64,000 nt of DNA from Nitrobacter sp. Nb-311A (GTDB taxonomy: Bacteria > Pseudomonadota > Alphaproteobacteria > Rhizobiales > Xanthobacteraceae). Shown one piece after another: positions 46,264 to 56,155 of this stretch (position 1 is the first letter of the stretch; each line of letters opens with the position of its first letter). The stretch lies in contig NZ_CH672419.1 in NCBI RefSeq assembly GCF_000152905.1, forward strand, positions 52,850 to 116,849, given 5' to 3'. Under the pieces are notes generated by a model. The model was given only the letters and a program-made list of their open reading frames with translations. It searched no databases and had not been told where the DNA came from. A program made the position numbers and the translations under genes.

Positions 46264-46437
46264 TCAGTTGGGGTCATCCTGGGCACGCAGCTGCTGCAAC
46301 AGAGCCTGGAGTCGGATGGGCAATTCTGAATCTTCCGGCCGCACGTCCGTGCGCAGCCGCTCGCCGATCGCTTTCACGACCACTTTGCTGGTCTGCGGAT
46401 CAATTCGATCGGCCGTTTGAGCAATTTGGTCGGGCAT
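46264..46437 (-). CDS. Short conserved-looking hypothetical protein, 57 residues
   Basis: Starting at an ATG at 46437: MPDQIAQTADRIDPQTSKVV, then VKAIGERLRTDVRPEDSELP and a Leu-rich helix IRLQALLQQLRAQD. A longer frame to 46575 exists, but its upstream part is Pro/Arg-rich and unlike protein. No family recognised. It sits between the M23 peptidase and the ABC-F gene on the same strand, with normal codon use. Modest confidence that it is real. Confidence 0.5.
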   Translation of the reverse strand: MPDQIAQTADRIDPQTSKVVVKAIGERLRTDVRPEDSELPIRLQALLQQLRAQDDPN

Positions 46438-46654
46438 TTCGGTTCCGTGTCCGTACAGGGCGCGCGCGCGAGAGGGCGCTGTGGTGTTAAGTCCCGGAGC
46501 GGTAAATTGTTTCGGGGTATGCCTCTGAGGTGAAGGATCTGCAAGCCCGAAGATCGCGGCCGATGTGGAAATCACGGTTCAAATGTCAGGGTCCCGCAAA
46601 TCGAAAGAGGCCGGTCGGACTTTCGCGCACGAGACCGCAAGTCGTTATTTTCGG

Positions 46655-48022
46655 CTAGCCATTGTTCAAGCGCGCGCCCGCGCGCAGAAATTTCTGAGGA
46701 TCGACCGCGTCCCCCTCGATCCTTGTTTCGTAGTGCAGGTGGGGACCGGTCGAGCGGCCCGTCGACCCGACCTCTCCCACCACCTGTCCGGCCTTGACGG
46801 ATTGGCCCACCTTCACGTTGATCGCCGAAAGGTGTCCGTAGCGGGTCGACAAGCCATTGCCATGATTCACTTCGACCATCCGGCCGTAACCACCCGTCCA
46901 GTTCGCGGCGATGACCTTTCCGTTCGCCGTCGCACGTACGGAATCTCCTGTCGTAGCGCGGAAATCGAGCCCGGTGTGCATTGCAGGTCGTCCGACGAAC
47001 GGATCGACGCGAACGCCGAAGCCGGAGGTGAATTCGAGTTCGCCCACGACCGGCTTGCGATAGGGAACCAGGGCGAGAGCTCGATCGAGCCGATCGATCT
47101 GCGCACGCGTCAGGTTGATACGGTGAAGCTGGCGCTCAAACGGACCCGAATCGGATCGTAACTTGACAGGCACATAGGGTCCGCCCGTGCCGGGATACAG
47201 CGTGCCGGCGGCCATCTTCGCTACGTTTAGTCCGAGATCGGAGAAAACTCCACGCATCCGGCGCAGGCGGGAATCCATGCCATCCGCGATCGAATTCAAC
47301 TCGGCGATCTGGCGGCCCTCAACCTGATCGAGCGAGGATTCCAGTTGCATCAGTCTGTTGGTGTCGCCGGTGACGTTCGTTAGCGGAACCGGTTTTGGAC
47401 GATTGTTGGCCGGCTGGCGAAAGTCAAAAGGCGCGTTTCGATCGGGTGGCGCCTCGGAAGTAGCAGTATCGTTGATCGGGGAGGGCTTTCCAGACTGCGC
47501 GGAGCCGGCATCAGCGTCGCGTCCCGCCTTCCGGACCGATCCTCTGATCGACCCTGTTACTGAAACCTCGGATAGGGCATTCAAGGCACCTGCGCGAGAC
47601 TCAAGCACCGTTTGACGGCGCATGAGTTCGTCGAGCTTTCTTTCAAACTGTTCCTGATCGAGCAATTGACGACTGGTGGTGCGATCGACCTGCGAGCGCA
47701 ATGCGGCAATGCGATCTTCGTAGGCGTATTGCATGTCCGCCTGCCGCGCGATGAGCCGCGTCAGCACATCATCACGGAAGGCGAAGTATGTTGCAGTCGC
47801 GGCCGACCAGATCCCGAGCAGCGTAACTGTTCCAACCGCAATCCAGAACACGACGGGGCCAAATCGAACCTGTCTGCCGCCATGAGCAAAAGTGTAGCCG
47901 CTCCGCTTTCCTTTTGTTCTTGACGACAAGCCAGCCGCTGTCGCGTGGCGGGATGGATGATGGTGGTGAGCGTGATGCGGCGGATACTCGGCAAATTGAC
48001 TGGAACGGTACGACATCGACAC
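46655..48022 (-). CDS. M23 family metallopeptidase (murein endopeptidase-like)
   Basis: 455 residues. A His-rich cytosolic N-terminus (PPHHAHHHHPSRHATAAG) precedes one membrane helix (about 54-78, FGPVVFWIAVGTVTLLGIW). A coiled region follows, then a Pro/Ser linker, and the C-terminal peptidase M23 domain with zinc ligands in MHTGLDFRATTGDSVRAT (H-x3-D) and GPHLHYE (H-x-H). These enzymes, including EnvC/NlpD-like and MepM-like members, cut or bind peptidoglycan in the periplasm. Whether it is active is not shown, but the ligands are complete. Confidence 0.9.
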   Translation of the reverse strand: MSMSYRSSQFAEYPPHHAHHHHPSRHATAAGLSSRTKGKRSGYTFAHGGRQVRFGPVVFWIAVGTVTLLGIWSAATATYFAFRDDVLTRLIARQADMQYAYEDRIAALRSQVDRTTSRQLLDQEQFERKLDELMRRQTVLESRAGALNALSEVSVTGSIRGSVRKAGRDADAGSAQSGKPSPINDTATSEAPPDRNAPFDFRQPANNRPKPVPLTNVTGDTNRLMQLESSLDQVEGRQIAELNSIADGMDSRLRRMRGVFSDLGLNVAKMAAGTLYPGTGGPYVPVKLRSDSGPFERQLHRINLTRAQIDRLDRALALVPYRKPVVGELEFTSGFGVRVDPFVGRPAMHTGLDFRATTGDSVRATANGKVIAANWTGGYGRMVEVNHGNGLSTRYGHLSAINVKVGQSVKAGQVVGEVGSTGRSTGPHLHYETRIEGDAVDPQKFLRAGARLNNG

Positions 48023-48116
48023 TCCTGTGCCGACCTTGAAACAGGCTTCAGGCGGCTCAACTTCGATGCTGATTTGAACCGTTCATGGTTAATTTTCAGA
48101 AAATGGCTGTGCGTCC

Positions 48117-48680
48117 TTACAGTTTCCGCGCTGCCGCGAGCACGTCATCCGCGTGACCGTCAACCTTGACACCGCGCCAGATACGAGCGATCCGTCCGGC
48201 CGCGTCCACCAGCACCGTTGTGCGAAGAACCCCCATGAAGGTCTTTCCATACATAGATTTTTCGCCCCAGGCGTCATATGCTTCCAGCACGTCGTGCTCT
48301 TCGTCCGATAGGAGAGGAATGGAGAGCTTATGCTTGTTTCGAAACGATTCCTGTGCCTTTACGGAGTCGGCTGACACGCCCATCACCATCGTTCCACTGG
48401 CCGCGAACGCTTTTGCCAGCCGGGTGAAATCCATGGCTTCCCTGGTGCAACCCGGCGTGCCTGCGCGCGGATAGAAAAAGATCACAATCTTCCTTCCGGC
48501 GAAATCGGCGAGCGAAACTAGGGTGCCGTCTTCCCGAGGCAGGCTGAATGGCGGTGCCGGGGAGCCTTCCGCGAGTGAGTGGTTGACCTTGCGGGCTGGT
48601 TTTATGCGGTTGACCGTTGCAGCCCGTGTTGTTCCAAAATTGTCCGGCTTGGAGGATTTCTTGCGTATCTTCTTGGACAT
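48117..48680 (-). CDS. bcp: Peroxiredoxin of the BCP/PrxQ type
   Basis: 187 residues from MSKKIRKKSSKPDNFGTTRA; the basic N-terminal extension of about 35 residues is unusual. Core: APPFSLPREDGTLVSLADFA, then IFFYPRAGTPGCTREAMDFT with the peroxidatic Cys in TPGC. The second Cys five residues later of E. coli BCP is missing (Ala/Met there), so this would be a 1-Cys-like or alternative-resolving type. C-terminal FMGVLRTTVLVDAAGRIARI is conserved. It reduces hydroperoxides. It is divergent from the 1210-residue AsmA-like gene. Confidence 0.88.
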   Translation of the reverse strand: MSKKIRKKSSKPDNFGTTRAATVNRIKPARKVNHSLAEGSPAPPFSLPREDGTLVSLADFAGRKIVIFFYPRAGTPGCTREAMDFTRLAKAFAASGTMVMGVSADSVKAQESFRNKHKLSIPLLSDEEHDVLEAYDAWGEKSMYGKTFMGVLRTTVLVDAAGRIARIWRGVKVDGHADDVLAAARKL

Positions 48681-48975
48681 ACGCCTTCCTTTCGTCGCTT
48701 TCCAACGCTCAATATCCGTTCGACTTGCTGCGGATACCAAGGGCGAATCGATCAGACTGCCGCCGCTGTGCATGACTGCCGGCCACGGTTACAAGGGATT
48801 CGACGAATTGTCCGCCCGACTTTCTGCGCGAATATGCACCAGGGGCCGGATGACGCGTAACACGCTAGATCGGGGACCAGCCGAGGGGCCGTCACAGGAA
48901 TGTTTTTCCGGAAGCGGCGCGCGGACCGATACCGATAAGGGCGAAAGCTCCGGACCAGGCGGGCACTAATGGGCA

Positions 48976-51900
48976 ATGACTAAAAAGACGCCGACACGAA
49001 ATCCAAATTTGCACGGCGGTCATCAGGTCTCGCAAGGAGAAGGTGCCGGCTGGAATGAGCACGACGACGAACTCGAAAGCCGTCGCGTACGTCGGTTACT
49101 GTCGCGGTCGGATTCGAGGTTCCACAGGCTAGGCGACCGACTCGTGAGATTCAGAAACTGGCTGGCGGGAGAACGCTGGGTCAGACGGCTTGCGGTCACC
49201 ATCTTGATCCTGACGGTCATGTTTGCGGGTGGCTTCGGCGCGCTCTGGTGGCGTCTCGGCGCTGGTCCCGTCAATCTCAACATAGTGACGCCCTGGCTTG
49301 TCGCCGCGATCGAGGAAAATATTGGCCACGACAACACGGTGGAAATTGGCGGCACGCAGATCGAGCGCGCTGGCAGAATTCGTATCGCGGTTCGTATTCG
49401 TGACGTTGTCGTCCGCGACCGCGATCATGTCATCATCGCGAGTGCTCCCAAGGCCGAGGTTAGACTGTCCGGTATAGCGCTGTTGACCGGCCGGTTGCGT
49501 GCGGAAAGTCTCAATCTGGTCGACGCTGAACTTGCGGTCCGGATTACGCCGGACGGCCACGTCACTGTGTCGACAGGTGATAACGCCAAGCCGCTTGCCG
49601 CGGGCGTCGCGCCAACGCGACGATCCGACCTGCCGTCGACGGCCGTATCCGCCGGACCATCGTTGCCGAAACAGGGAACGCAACCATTTTCCGAGTCCCC
49701 GACGGCAGAGCCGCCGATTTCCGAAAACAGCGGCAATGCAGGCGTAATGTTGGCGGGATTGGATTGGCTCGATAGCCTGGGCGTAAAAGGGCTTGACGGC
49801 CAGAACCTCAACGAGATCGGTCTGAAGAACGGGAGGCTGGTGGTTGATGACCAGCAGCGCGGCAACCGTTGGAGCTTTAGCAACATCAGTCTGAGCCTTC
49901 GCCGGCCAAGCGGGGGCGGCGTTTCATTCACTGTCAGCGAAGGCGGCAGTAAGGGGTGGTCGCTTCACCTCACGGTCGGACCGCCCGCGAATGGTGTCCG
50001 TCCGGTTGATCTCCAGGCCGCCGGTATTCCCGCAAAGAACATTTTGCTGGCTCTGCGCATCAAGGATCTCACTTACAGCGCCGACATGCCGCTGAGCGGC
50101 GAGCTGAAGGGCGAAATCGGTCGCGACGGCTTGCCCACCTATTTGCGCGGCAGTCTGTTCGCCGGCAAAGGCACAATCATCGATTCTGACACGCCGGATT
50201 ATCCCATGGCGATCGATCAGATCGAAATGAACATGGAATGGGATTCGGGGCGGCGTGTTCTGGTAGCGCCATTCAAGATCGTGTCCGGCGAGAATAGATT
50301 TACGCTGCTTGCCCGTCTCCAGCCGCCGAATGGCAATGTTCCGGACTGGCAGTTGGGGTTGAGCGGCGGCACAATCGTGCTCGCCGGCTTCGACGGCGAG
50401 GCGCCTCTGATCTTCAACCGCATTTCGATCAACCTGCGTTTCGACACCGAGCACAGACAGGTCGTTCTGACTCAAGCCGACATCAGCAACGGCGAGATCG
50501 GCGTCGCAGGCACCGGCAGCATCGACTATTCGGATGCGCCACGGCTGAAACTCGGCTTTGCCGGAACGCCGATGTCCGCCGGCACCCTCAAGAGTATGTG
50601 GCCGGCTCTGATCGTGCCGGAGTTGCGCGAATGGGTCATCCAGCGAATTGATCGAGGCTTTCTCCAGCGCATTGAAGTCGGCGTGAATTCGCCGCTTCAC
50701 AATCTGTCGAGACGCGGGCCGCCAATGCCGGATGACGGGCTTTCGGTTGACATCCTTGCCCGCAATGTGACCCTGCATCCCGTTGATGAATTGCCATCGG
50801 TCCACGATGCCGACTTAAAGGCGCGGGTGACAGGAAGAACGGCGACGGTAACGATCGGGCAGGCCGTTGCCGATACCCCGTCGAGCCGCAAGCTCAACAT
50901 TTCCGACGTCGTTTTCGAAGTGCCGGATTTGGCCCCCAAACCGGCGCCCGCAAGAGTAAAATTCAGGGTTGACGCTCCCGTGCCCGCAGCCGCCGAAATT
51001 CTCGCCTCCGATCGCCTCAGCGAATTCAGCGATAATCTTATCGACCCGAATTCCAGCAAGGGAACGGTTACGGCGCAGATCGCTTTGGGCCTGCCGATCA
51101 CGCGACAGATCACCAAGGAGGACACGACTTATTCCATCACCGCCGATCTCACGGGCTTCGCCGCCGATCGGCTCGTCATGAATCAGAAGCTTGAAGCCAA
51201 TACGCTGAAAGTGACCGCCAACAATGCAGGATACCAGGTCAAGGGCGACGTCAAGATCAACGGTCAACCTGCTTCGCTGGACTACCGCAAGCCGGCCGAT
51301 GGCGATGCAGACATCAAGTTGCAGGCCACGCTGGATGATGCGAGCCGCGCAAAGCTGGGAATCGATCTCGGCGCGGGAGCGACCGGTTCGATTCCCATCA
51401 AGCTGGCCGGGAAGATTGGCGGCGACAAGGATAACAAGTTCGCTATCGATGCCGATCTGACATCCTTGAAACTCGACAATATTCTGCCCGGTTGGGTTAA
51501 GTTACCGGGAAAGTCGGGACACGCGATGTTTAATGTTGTGCAGAAAGCGCAGTCCACGCGGCTGGAGGACATCGTTATCGACGGCAGCGGCGTCATGATA
51601 AAGGGATCGCTGGAGATCGATCAGAACGGCGATCTGTTGAATGTGAATTTTCCGGTTTACGCGCCGTCAGAAGGCGACAGAGCTACTCTGAAGGCGGAGC
51701 GAAACTCTGACGGCGTGTTAAAGGTCGTCATGCGCGGCGACGTATTCGACGGCCGCGGCTTTCTCAGATCAGCAATCTCAGGCAAGCAGGCCGACGCAAA
51801 AAGCAAGGCCAAGAGCATCGACTTCGACATCGACCTGAAGATCGGCGCCGTCGCCGGATTTTACGGCGAAGCCATTCGCAGCGCGGACGTGAAAATGGCC

Positions 51901-52608
51901 CGGCGTAACGGGTCGGTCCGTAGTTTCACCATGAGCGGCAAAATCGGACGTAATACATCCCTCTCGGGCGATCTGCGCGGGCGACCGCAGGGTCGCGACG
52001 TCATTCTGATCGAGACCAACGACGCGGGCGCGTTCTTCCGCTTTACCGATACCTACGGAAAAATGTTTGGCGGTCAACTCGCGCTAGCCATGGATCCGCC
52101 GACCGCCGAGCCCCGCGCCAAGCAGGGGCTGATCAACGTTCGCGATTTTACGATCAAGGGCGAGGCAGCTCTGGATCGCGCCGCGGCGAGTGGCCCTCGG
52201 ACCGCTCAGAACGGTATTTCATTTTCGCGTCTGCGCGCTGAGTTCACCCGGCAGAACGGACAACTCACCGTCCGCGACGGCGTCGTCAAGGGGCCGATAA
52301 TCGGCGCGACCATCGAAGGCCAGATCGACTATCCCGCCAACGAAGTTCGCATGAGTGGCACGTTCGTCCCTATGTACGGACTCAATAACATTTTTGGACA
52401 GCTTCCGGTCGTCGGGCTTATCCTTGGTGGCGGTAGTGACGAGGGATTGATCGGCGTGACCTATGAGGTGGTGGGAACTCCGGGACAACCGCAACTGCGC
52501 GTCAACCCGATCTCGGCCATGGCGCCTGGCTTGGTGCGAAAGATCTTCGAATTCCAGACCGGCCGATCGGCTAACCAGATCGAGTTTCCATCACCGATCG
52601 GCAATTGA
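48976..52608 (+). CDS. AsmA/DUF3971-family inner-membrane protein (YhdP-like)
   Basis: 1210 residues: cytosolic start, one membrane helix (VRRLAVTILILTVMFAGGFG, about 69-88), then an enormous periplasmic part of repetitive beta-strand character. DUF3971 features: GPVNLNIVTPWLVAAIEENI and the C-terminal YGLNNIFGQLPVVGLILGGG followed by EGLIGVTYEVVGTPGQPQLR. AsmA-like proteins such as YhdP and TamB form a beta-groove for phospholipid passage from inner to outer membrane. That fits a bulky protein with one anchor. It is not clustered with lpt genes here. Confidence 0.9.
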   Translation: MTKKTPTRNPNLHGGHQVSQGEGAGWNEHDDELESRRVRRLLSRSDSRFHRLGDRLVRFRNWLAGERWVRRLAVTILILTVMFAGGFGALWWRLGAGPVNLNIVTPWLVAAIEENIGHDNTVEIGGTQIERAGRIRIAVRIRDVVVRDRDHVIIASAPKAEVRLSGIALLTGRLRAESLNLVDAELAVRITPDGHVTVSTGDNAKPLAAGVAPTRRSDLPSTAVSAGPSLPKQGTQPFSESPTAEPPISENSGNAGVMLAGLDWLDSLGVKGLDGQNLNEIGLKNGRLVVDDQQRGNRWSFSNISLSLRRPSGGGVSFTVSEGGSKGWSLHLTVGPPANGVRPVDLQAAGIPAKNILLALRIKDLTYSADMPLSGELKGEIGRDGLPTYLRGSLFAGKGTIIDSDTPDYPMAIDQIEMNMEWDSGRRVLVAPFKIVSGENRFTLLARLQPPNGNVPDWQLGLSGGTIVLAGFDGEAPLIFNRISINLRFDTEHRQVVLTQADISNGEIGVAGTGSIDYSDAPRLKLGFAGTPMSAGTLKSMWPALIVPELREWVIQRIDRGFLQRIEVGVNSPLHNLSRRGPPMPDDGLSVDILARNVTLHPVDELPSVHDADLKARVTGRTATVTIGQAVADTPSSRKLNISDVVFEVPDLAPKPAPARVKFRVDAPVPAAAEILASDRLSEFSDNLIDPNSSKGTVTAQIALGLPITRQITKEDTTYSITADLTGFAADRLVMNQKLEANTLKVTANNAGYQVKGDVKINGQPASLDYRKPADGDADIKLQATLDDASRAKLGIDLGAGATGSIPIKLAGKIGGDKDNKFAIDADLTSLKLDNILPGWVKLPGKSGHAMFNVVQKAQSTRLEDIVIDGSGVMIKGSLEIDQNGDLLNVNFPVYAPSEGDRATLKAERNSDGVLKVVMRGDVFDGRGFLRSAISGKQADAKSKAKSIDFDIDLKIGAVAGFYGEAIRSADVKMARRNGSVRSFTMSGKIGRNTSLSGDLRGRPQGRDVILIETNDAGAFFRFTDTYGKMFGGQLALAMDPPTAEPRAKQGLINVRDFTIKGEAALDRAAASGPRTAQNGISFSRLRAEFTRQNGQLTVRDGVVKGPIIGATIEGQIDYPANEVRMSGTFVPMYGLNNIFGQLPVVGLILGGGSDEGLIGVTYEVVGTPGQPQLRVNPISAMAPGLVRKIFEFQTGRSANQIEFPSPIGN

Positions 52609-52692
52609 TCGCTTGCCGGGTTGGCCGCGCGAGCGCATGCGGTGAAACGCCGGTCGTTTTGATCCGCAGCGCCACGGGTGCTGGGGCACACT

Positions 52693-53949
52693 CTATGCAG
52701 GCCGCAGCAATACGTGGCGTTTCTTGCCCATTGAGAGCTTGATCACGCCTTCGGGTGTAAGATGGTCTGGAGTCAGAATCATCTTTTCATCGGCGACGGC
52801 AACATCATTGACGCGAAGGCCACCGCCCTTGATCTGGCGGCGCGCTTCGCCGTTCGAGGCGACGAGGCGTGCTCTTTCGGAAAAGGCGACAAGCACGCCG
52901 ATGCCTCTTTCGAGTTCGTCATGCTTAATGTCCACCGTTGGAAGGCTCTCCGCGATCGAGCCTTGCTCGAAAGTGGTGCGCGCAGTGTCGGCGGCTTTCT
53001 CGGCCTCGTCGCGCCCATGCAGAAGTGCGGTCGCTTCCGTCGCCAGCACCTTTTTGGCCTCGTTGATCTCGGCGTCTCGCAACGCGGCGAGCTTCGCGAT
53101 CTCGCTCATCGGCAGGATCGTGAACAGCTTCAGGAATCTGCCAACGTCGGCATCCTCGACGTTGCGCCAGTACTGCCAGAAATCGTAAGGGCTGAAGGCA
53201 TCCGCATTGAGCCAGACCGCGCCTTGCGCGGTCTTTCCCATCTTCGCGCCTGACGCCGTCGTCAGCAGCGGCGTCGTCAGGGCGAACAGCTGAGGCGTTC
53301 CCATGCGACGGCCGAGATCGACGCCGTTGACGATATTACCCCACTGGTCCGAACCGCCCATCTGCAACCGGCAGCCGACCCGGCGCGATAGTTCGACGAA
53401 ATCATAAGCCTGGCAAACCATGTAGTTGAACTCGATGAAGCTCATCTCCTGTTCGCGCTCAAGGCGGAGGCGAACGGAGTCCATCGTCAGCATCCGGTTG
53501 ACCGAGAAATGCCGGCCGATGTCACGCAACGTCTCGATCCAGTTGAGCTTGGTCAGCCATTCGGCATTGTCCAGCATCACCGCGTCGTTCGGGCCCGAAC
53601 CGTAACGCAGCACCTTGTCGAACACGCCGCGAATGCTGGCCTTGTTGGCCTCGATCTCCGCGACGCTGCGGATCGCGCGCGATTCATCCTTGCCGGAGGG
53701 ATCACCGACCATGGTGGTGCCGCCCCCCATCAGTGTGATCGGCTTGTTGCCGCTCTGCTGCAGCCAGTAGAGCATCATCATGGTCAGGTAGTTGCCGATG
53801 TGCAGTGACGGCGCGGTGCAATCGTAGCCGACGTAAGCCGTTGCCTCGCCTTTTGCCGCCAATGCATCAAGACCCGCGAAGTCGGAGCACTGATGGATGA
53901 AGCCCCGTTCCTGAAGGATGTTGAGAAAATCGGACTTGAAGGCCGACAT
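52693..53949 (-). CDS. tyrS: Tyrosyl-tRNA synthetase
   Basis: 418 residues. The class I HIGH motif is HIGN (50-53) in [17 protein letters not shown], with [17 protein letters not shown] and [17 protein letters not shown] for tyrosine binding, then the KMSKS equivalent KMGKT. A C-terminal S4 RNA-binding domain is present ([20 protein letters not shown]). Divergent from anmK. Confidence 0.96.
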   Translation of the reverse strand: MSAFKSDFLNILQERGFIHQCSDFAGLDALAAKGEATAYVGYDCTAPSLHIGNYLTMMMLYWLQQSGNKPITLMGGGTTMVGDPSGKDESRAIRSVAEIEANKASIRGVFDKVLRYGSGPNDAVMLDNAEWLTKLNWIETLRDIGRHFSVNRMLTMDSVRLRLEREQEMSFIEFNYMVCQAYDFVELSRRVGCRLQMGGSDQWGNIVNGVDLGRRMGTPQLFALTTPLLTTASGAKMGKTAQGAVWLNADAFSPYDFWQYWRNVEDADVGRFLKLFTILPMSEIAKLAALRDAEINEAKKVLATEATALLHGRDEAEKAADTARTTFEQGSIAESLPTVDIKHDELERGIGVLVAFSERARLVASNGEARRQIKGGGLRVNDVAVADEKMILTPDHLTPEGVIKLSMGKKRHVLLRPA

Positions 53950-54099
53950 GGCTATAGGACCCTGATCGTTCTTGTTAGGCTCTGTCGCAAACGCGATTCC
54001 GGTGCATCATGGCCGGACGCCGCCGCCAGGCTTCGCTGTGTGCCATTATAAGAAGTGCGCATTCTGCACAAGCCGGCAACCACTGGAGACAGCAAGGCG

Positions 54100-55197
54100 A
54101 TGATGAAGGCGATCGGTCTGATGAGCGGCACCTCTCTGGACGGCATCGATATCGCCTTGATCGAAACCGACGGTGAGCGGGTAGGGGCGTTCGGGCCGAC
54201 CGACTACCGCTCCTACACGGATCGCGAACGCATTCTGTTGCGCGAGGCTCTCGCGGAGGCCGTCAACCTTTCGCAGCGCGACGCGCGGCCGGACGCGATC
54301 GGCGATGCCGAGCACGTCGTGACCCTGGCGCACGCCGAAGCTGTTGCGGCCTTCATCGCGCGGAACAGCATCAGGCGTGAGGATCTCGATATCGTCGGCT
54401 TTCACGGCCAGACGGTTTTGCATCGGCCGGCGCAGCGGCTGACCGTGCAGATCGGTAATGCGGCTGCGTTGGCGGAAGCAATCGGCGTTCCGGTGATGCA
54501 CGATTTTCGCGCGGCTGACGTCGCCGCCGGCGGGCAGGGAGCGCCATTCGTCCCTGTCTATCATCGCGCGCTGGCGCAGTTGCTCGGCGGCGGTCCGATC
54601 TGCGTCGTCAATATCGGCGGGGTTTCCAATGTCACCTATATCGATGGTGCCGACTCACTGATCGCCTGCGACACCGGCCCGGGTAATGCGCTGCTCGATG
54701 ATTTCATGCTGCGCGTGACGGGCGAACCGTTCGATCGCGACGGCAGGCTGGCGGCGCAGGGCCGCCCCGACGCGGACTGGATCGCGCGCGCCTTGAAGCA
54801 CCCGTTCTTCGCGCTGCCCCCGCCCAAGTCTCTCGACCGCAACGATTTCGCCTCGCTTGTCCCGCGCGACATGACGCCGGCCGATGGTGCCGCCACCCTG
54901 ACGGCCTTCACCGCTGCGGCCATCGCGCGGATCGTTCCGCTGCTGCCGAAGAAACCAGAAAGATGGATCGTCGCAGGCGGCGGGGCCCGCAACCCGATCA
55001 TGCTCGAGGCGCTGCGGGAAAGGGTGGCGCCGGCAACAGTCGAGCCCGCGGATGCGCTCGGGTGGTCGATTGATGCGATGGAGGCGCAAGCCTTCGGCTA
55101 TCTCGCGGCGAGAGGACTGAAAGGCTTGCCGCTGAGTTATCCTGCGACCACCGGGGTGCCCGTGCCGATGACCGGCGGCGTGATCGTGCGGCCCTAG
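54100..55197 (+). CDS. anmK: Anhydro-N-acetylmuramic acid kinase
   Basis: 365 residues from MMKAIGLMSGTSLDGIDIAL (two ATG in a row; the second may be used), behind GGAG and AAGG. AnmK motifs: AIGLMSGTSLDGID, VGFHGQTVLHRPAQRLTVQI, the metal/ATP site CVVNIGGVSNVTYI and DTGPGNALLDDFM, with IVAGGGARNPIMLEALR near the C-terminus. It phosphorylates and hydrolyses anhMurNAc in cell-wall recycling. Spaced about 150 bases from tyrS, which is transcribed the other way. Confidence 0.95.
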   Translation: MMKAIGLMSGTSLDGIDIALIETDGERVGAFGPTDYRSYTDRERILLREALAEAVNLSQRDARPDAIGDAEHVVTLAHAEAVAAFIARNSIRREDLDIVGFHGQTVLHRPAQRLTVQIGNAAALAEAIGVPVMHDFRAADVAAGGQGAPFVPVYHRALAQLLGGGPICVVNIGGVSNVTYIDGADSLIACDTGPGNALLDDFMLRVTGEPFDRDGRLAAQGRPDADWIARALKHPFFALPPPKSLDRNDFASLVPRDMTPADGAATLTAFTAAAIARIVPLLPKKPERWIVAGGGARNPIMLEALRERVAPATVEPADALGWSIDAMEAQAFGYLAARGLKGLPLSYPATTGVPVPMTGGVIVRP

Positions 55198-55308
55198 CGC
55201 GCACTCCGCAAAAATGGATGCCGGTTTTGCGATCAGAGTACGCGCAAGTTATTAGCCTCGTCTGCGATGTTATGCCCTGGACGCGATGCGGCATGAATAC
55301 CGCACACG

Positions 55309-55956
55309 CTAGCGGATGTTGGCGAGCCGCATATCCAGATAGCTGGTGACCGTTTCCATCAACGGCTCCATTTTGTCCTCGAAGAAATGGTTTGCACCGG
55401 CGATGGTTTGCTGATCGATCACAATGCCCTTCTGGGTCTTCAATTTCTCGACCAGCGTCGTGACATCCTTGGCGGGCGCGACGATATCCTTCTCGCCGTG
55501 GACGATGAGGCCTGACGACGGGCATGGCGCCAGAAACGAGAAATCATAGCGGTTGGGCTCCGGCGCGATCGAGATGAAGCCTTCCACCTCGGGCCGGCGC
55601 ATCAGCAACTGCATTCCGATCCAGGCCCCAAAGGAAAACCCGGCAACCCAGCAAGCCCGCGCCTCCGGGTTGATGGTCTGCGCCCAATCGAGCGCCGCCG
55701 CAGCGTCCGATAATTCGCCGGTGCCGTGGTCAAACGAGCCCTGGCTGCGGCCCACGCCGCGAAAATTGAAACGCAGCACGGAAAAACCGCGCGCCACGAA
55801 AGCATAGTAGACCTGATAAACGATCGGATGGTTCATGCTGCCCCGGAATTGGGGGTGGGGATGCAAGACCATCGCTATTGGGGCATTTTTCTGCTTCGCC
55901 GGGTGATAGCGGCCTTCGAGACGGCCGGCGGGACCAGTAAATATGACTTCAGGCAT
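55309..55956 (-). CDS. Alpha/beta hydrolase (dienelactone hydrolase-like)
   Basis: 215 residues from MPEVIFTGPAGRLEGRYHPA. Family features: AMVLHPHPQFRGSMNHPIVY, the segment SVLRFNFRGVGRSQGSFDHG, the nucleophile elbow WVAGFSFGAWIGMQ (G-F-S-F-G, Ser), and SSGLIVHGEKDIVAPAKDVT with the acid, then GANHFFEDKMEPL with the His. The catalytic Ser, Asp and His are all present. Substrate unknown. Divergent from the SUF operon start, about 200 bases apart. Confidence 0.88.
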   Translation of the reverse strand: MPEVIFTGPAGRLEGRYHPAKQKNAPIAMVLHPHPQFRGSMNHPIVYQVYYAFVARGFSVLRFNFRGVGRSQGSFDHGTGELSDAAAALDWAQTINPEARACWVAGFSFGAWIGMQLLMRRPEVEGFISIAPEPNRYDFSFLAPCPSSGLIVHGEKDIVAPAKDVTTLVEKLKTQKGIVIDQQTIAGANHFFEDKMEPLMETVTSYLDMRLANIR

Positions 55957-56155
55957 CGGAATCCTTGGCAAATCGGGCCGCTCACCGGGCGGGTTCTGTT
56001 CACAGCCTGACGAGAGGGCATCATGCCTACCGCACGGCGGTCCAGAAAGTGGCCAGTGAATACCGCCGCGTTCTAGCATAGGGCGAGGGGCGAAAAGCAA
56101 GCATCTTGCGCGACTTTGTCTGCATCCGCCGAAAATGTCGTATAGTCGCAACCAC

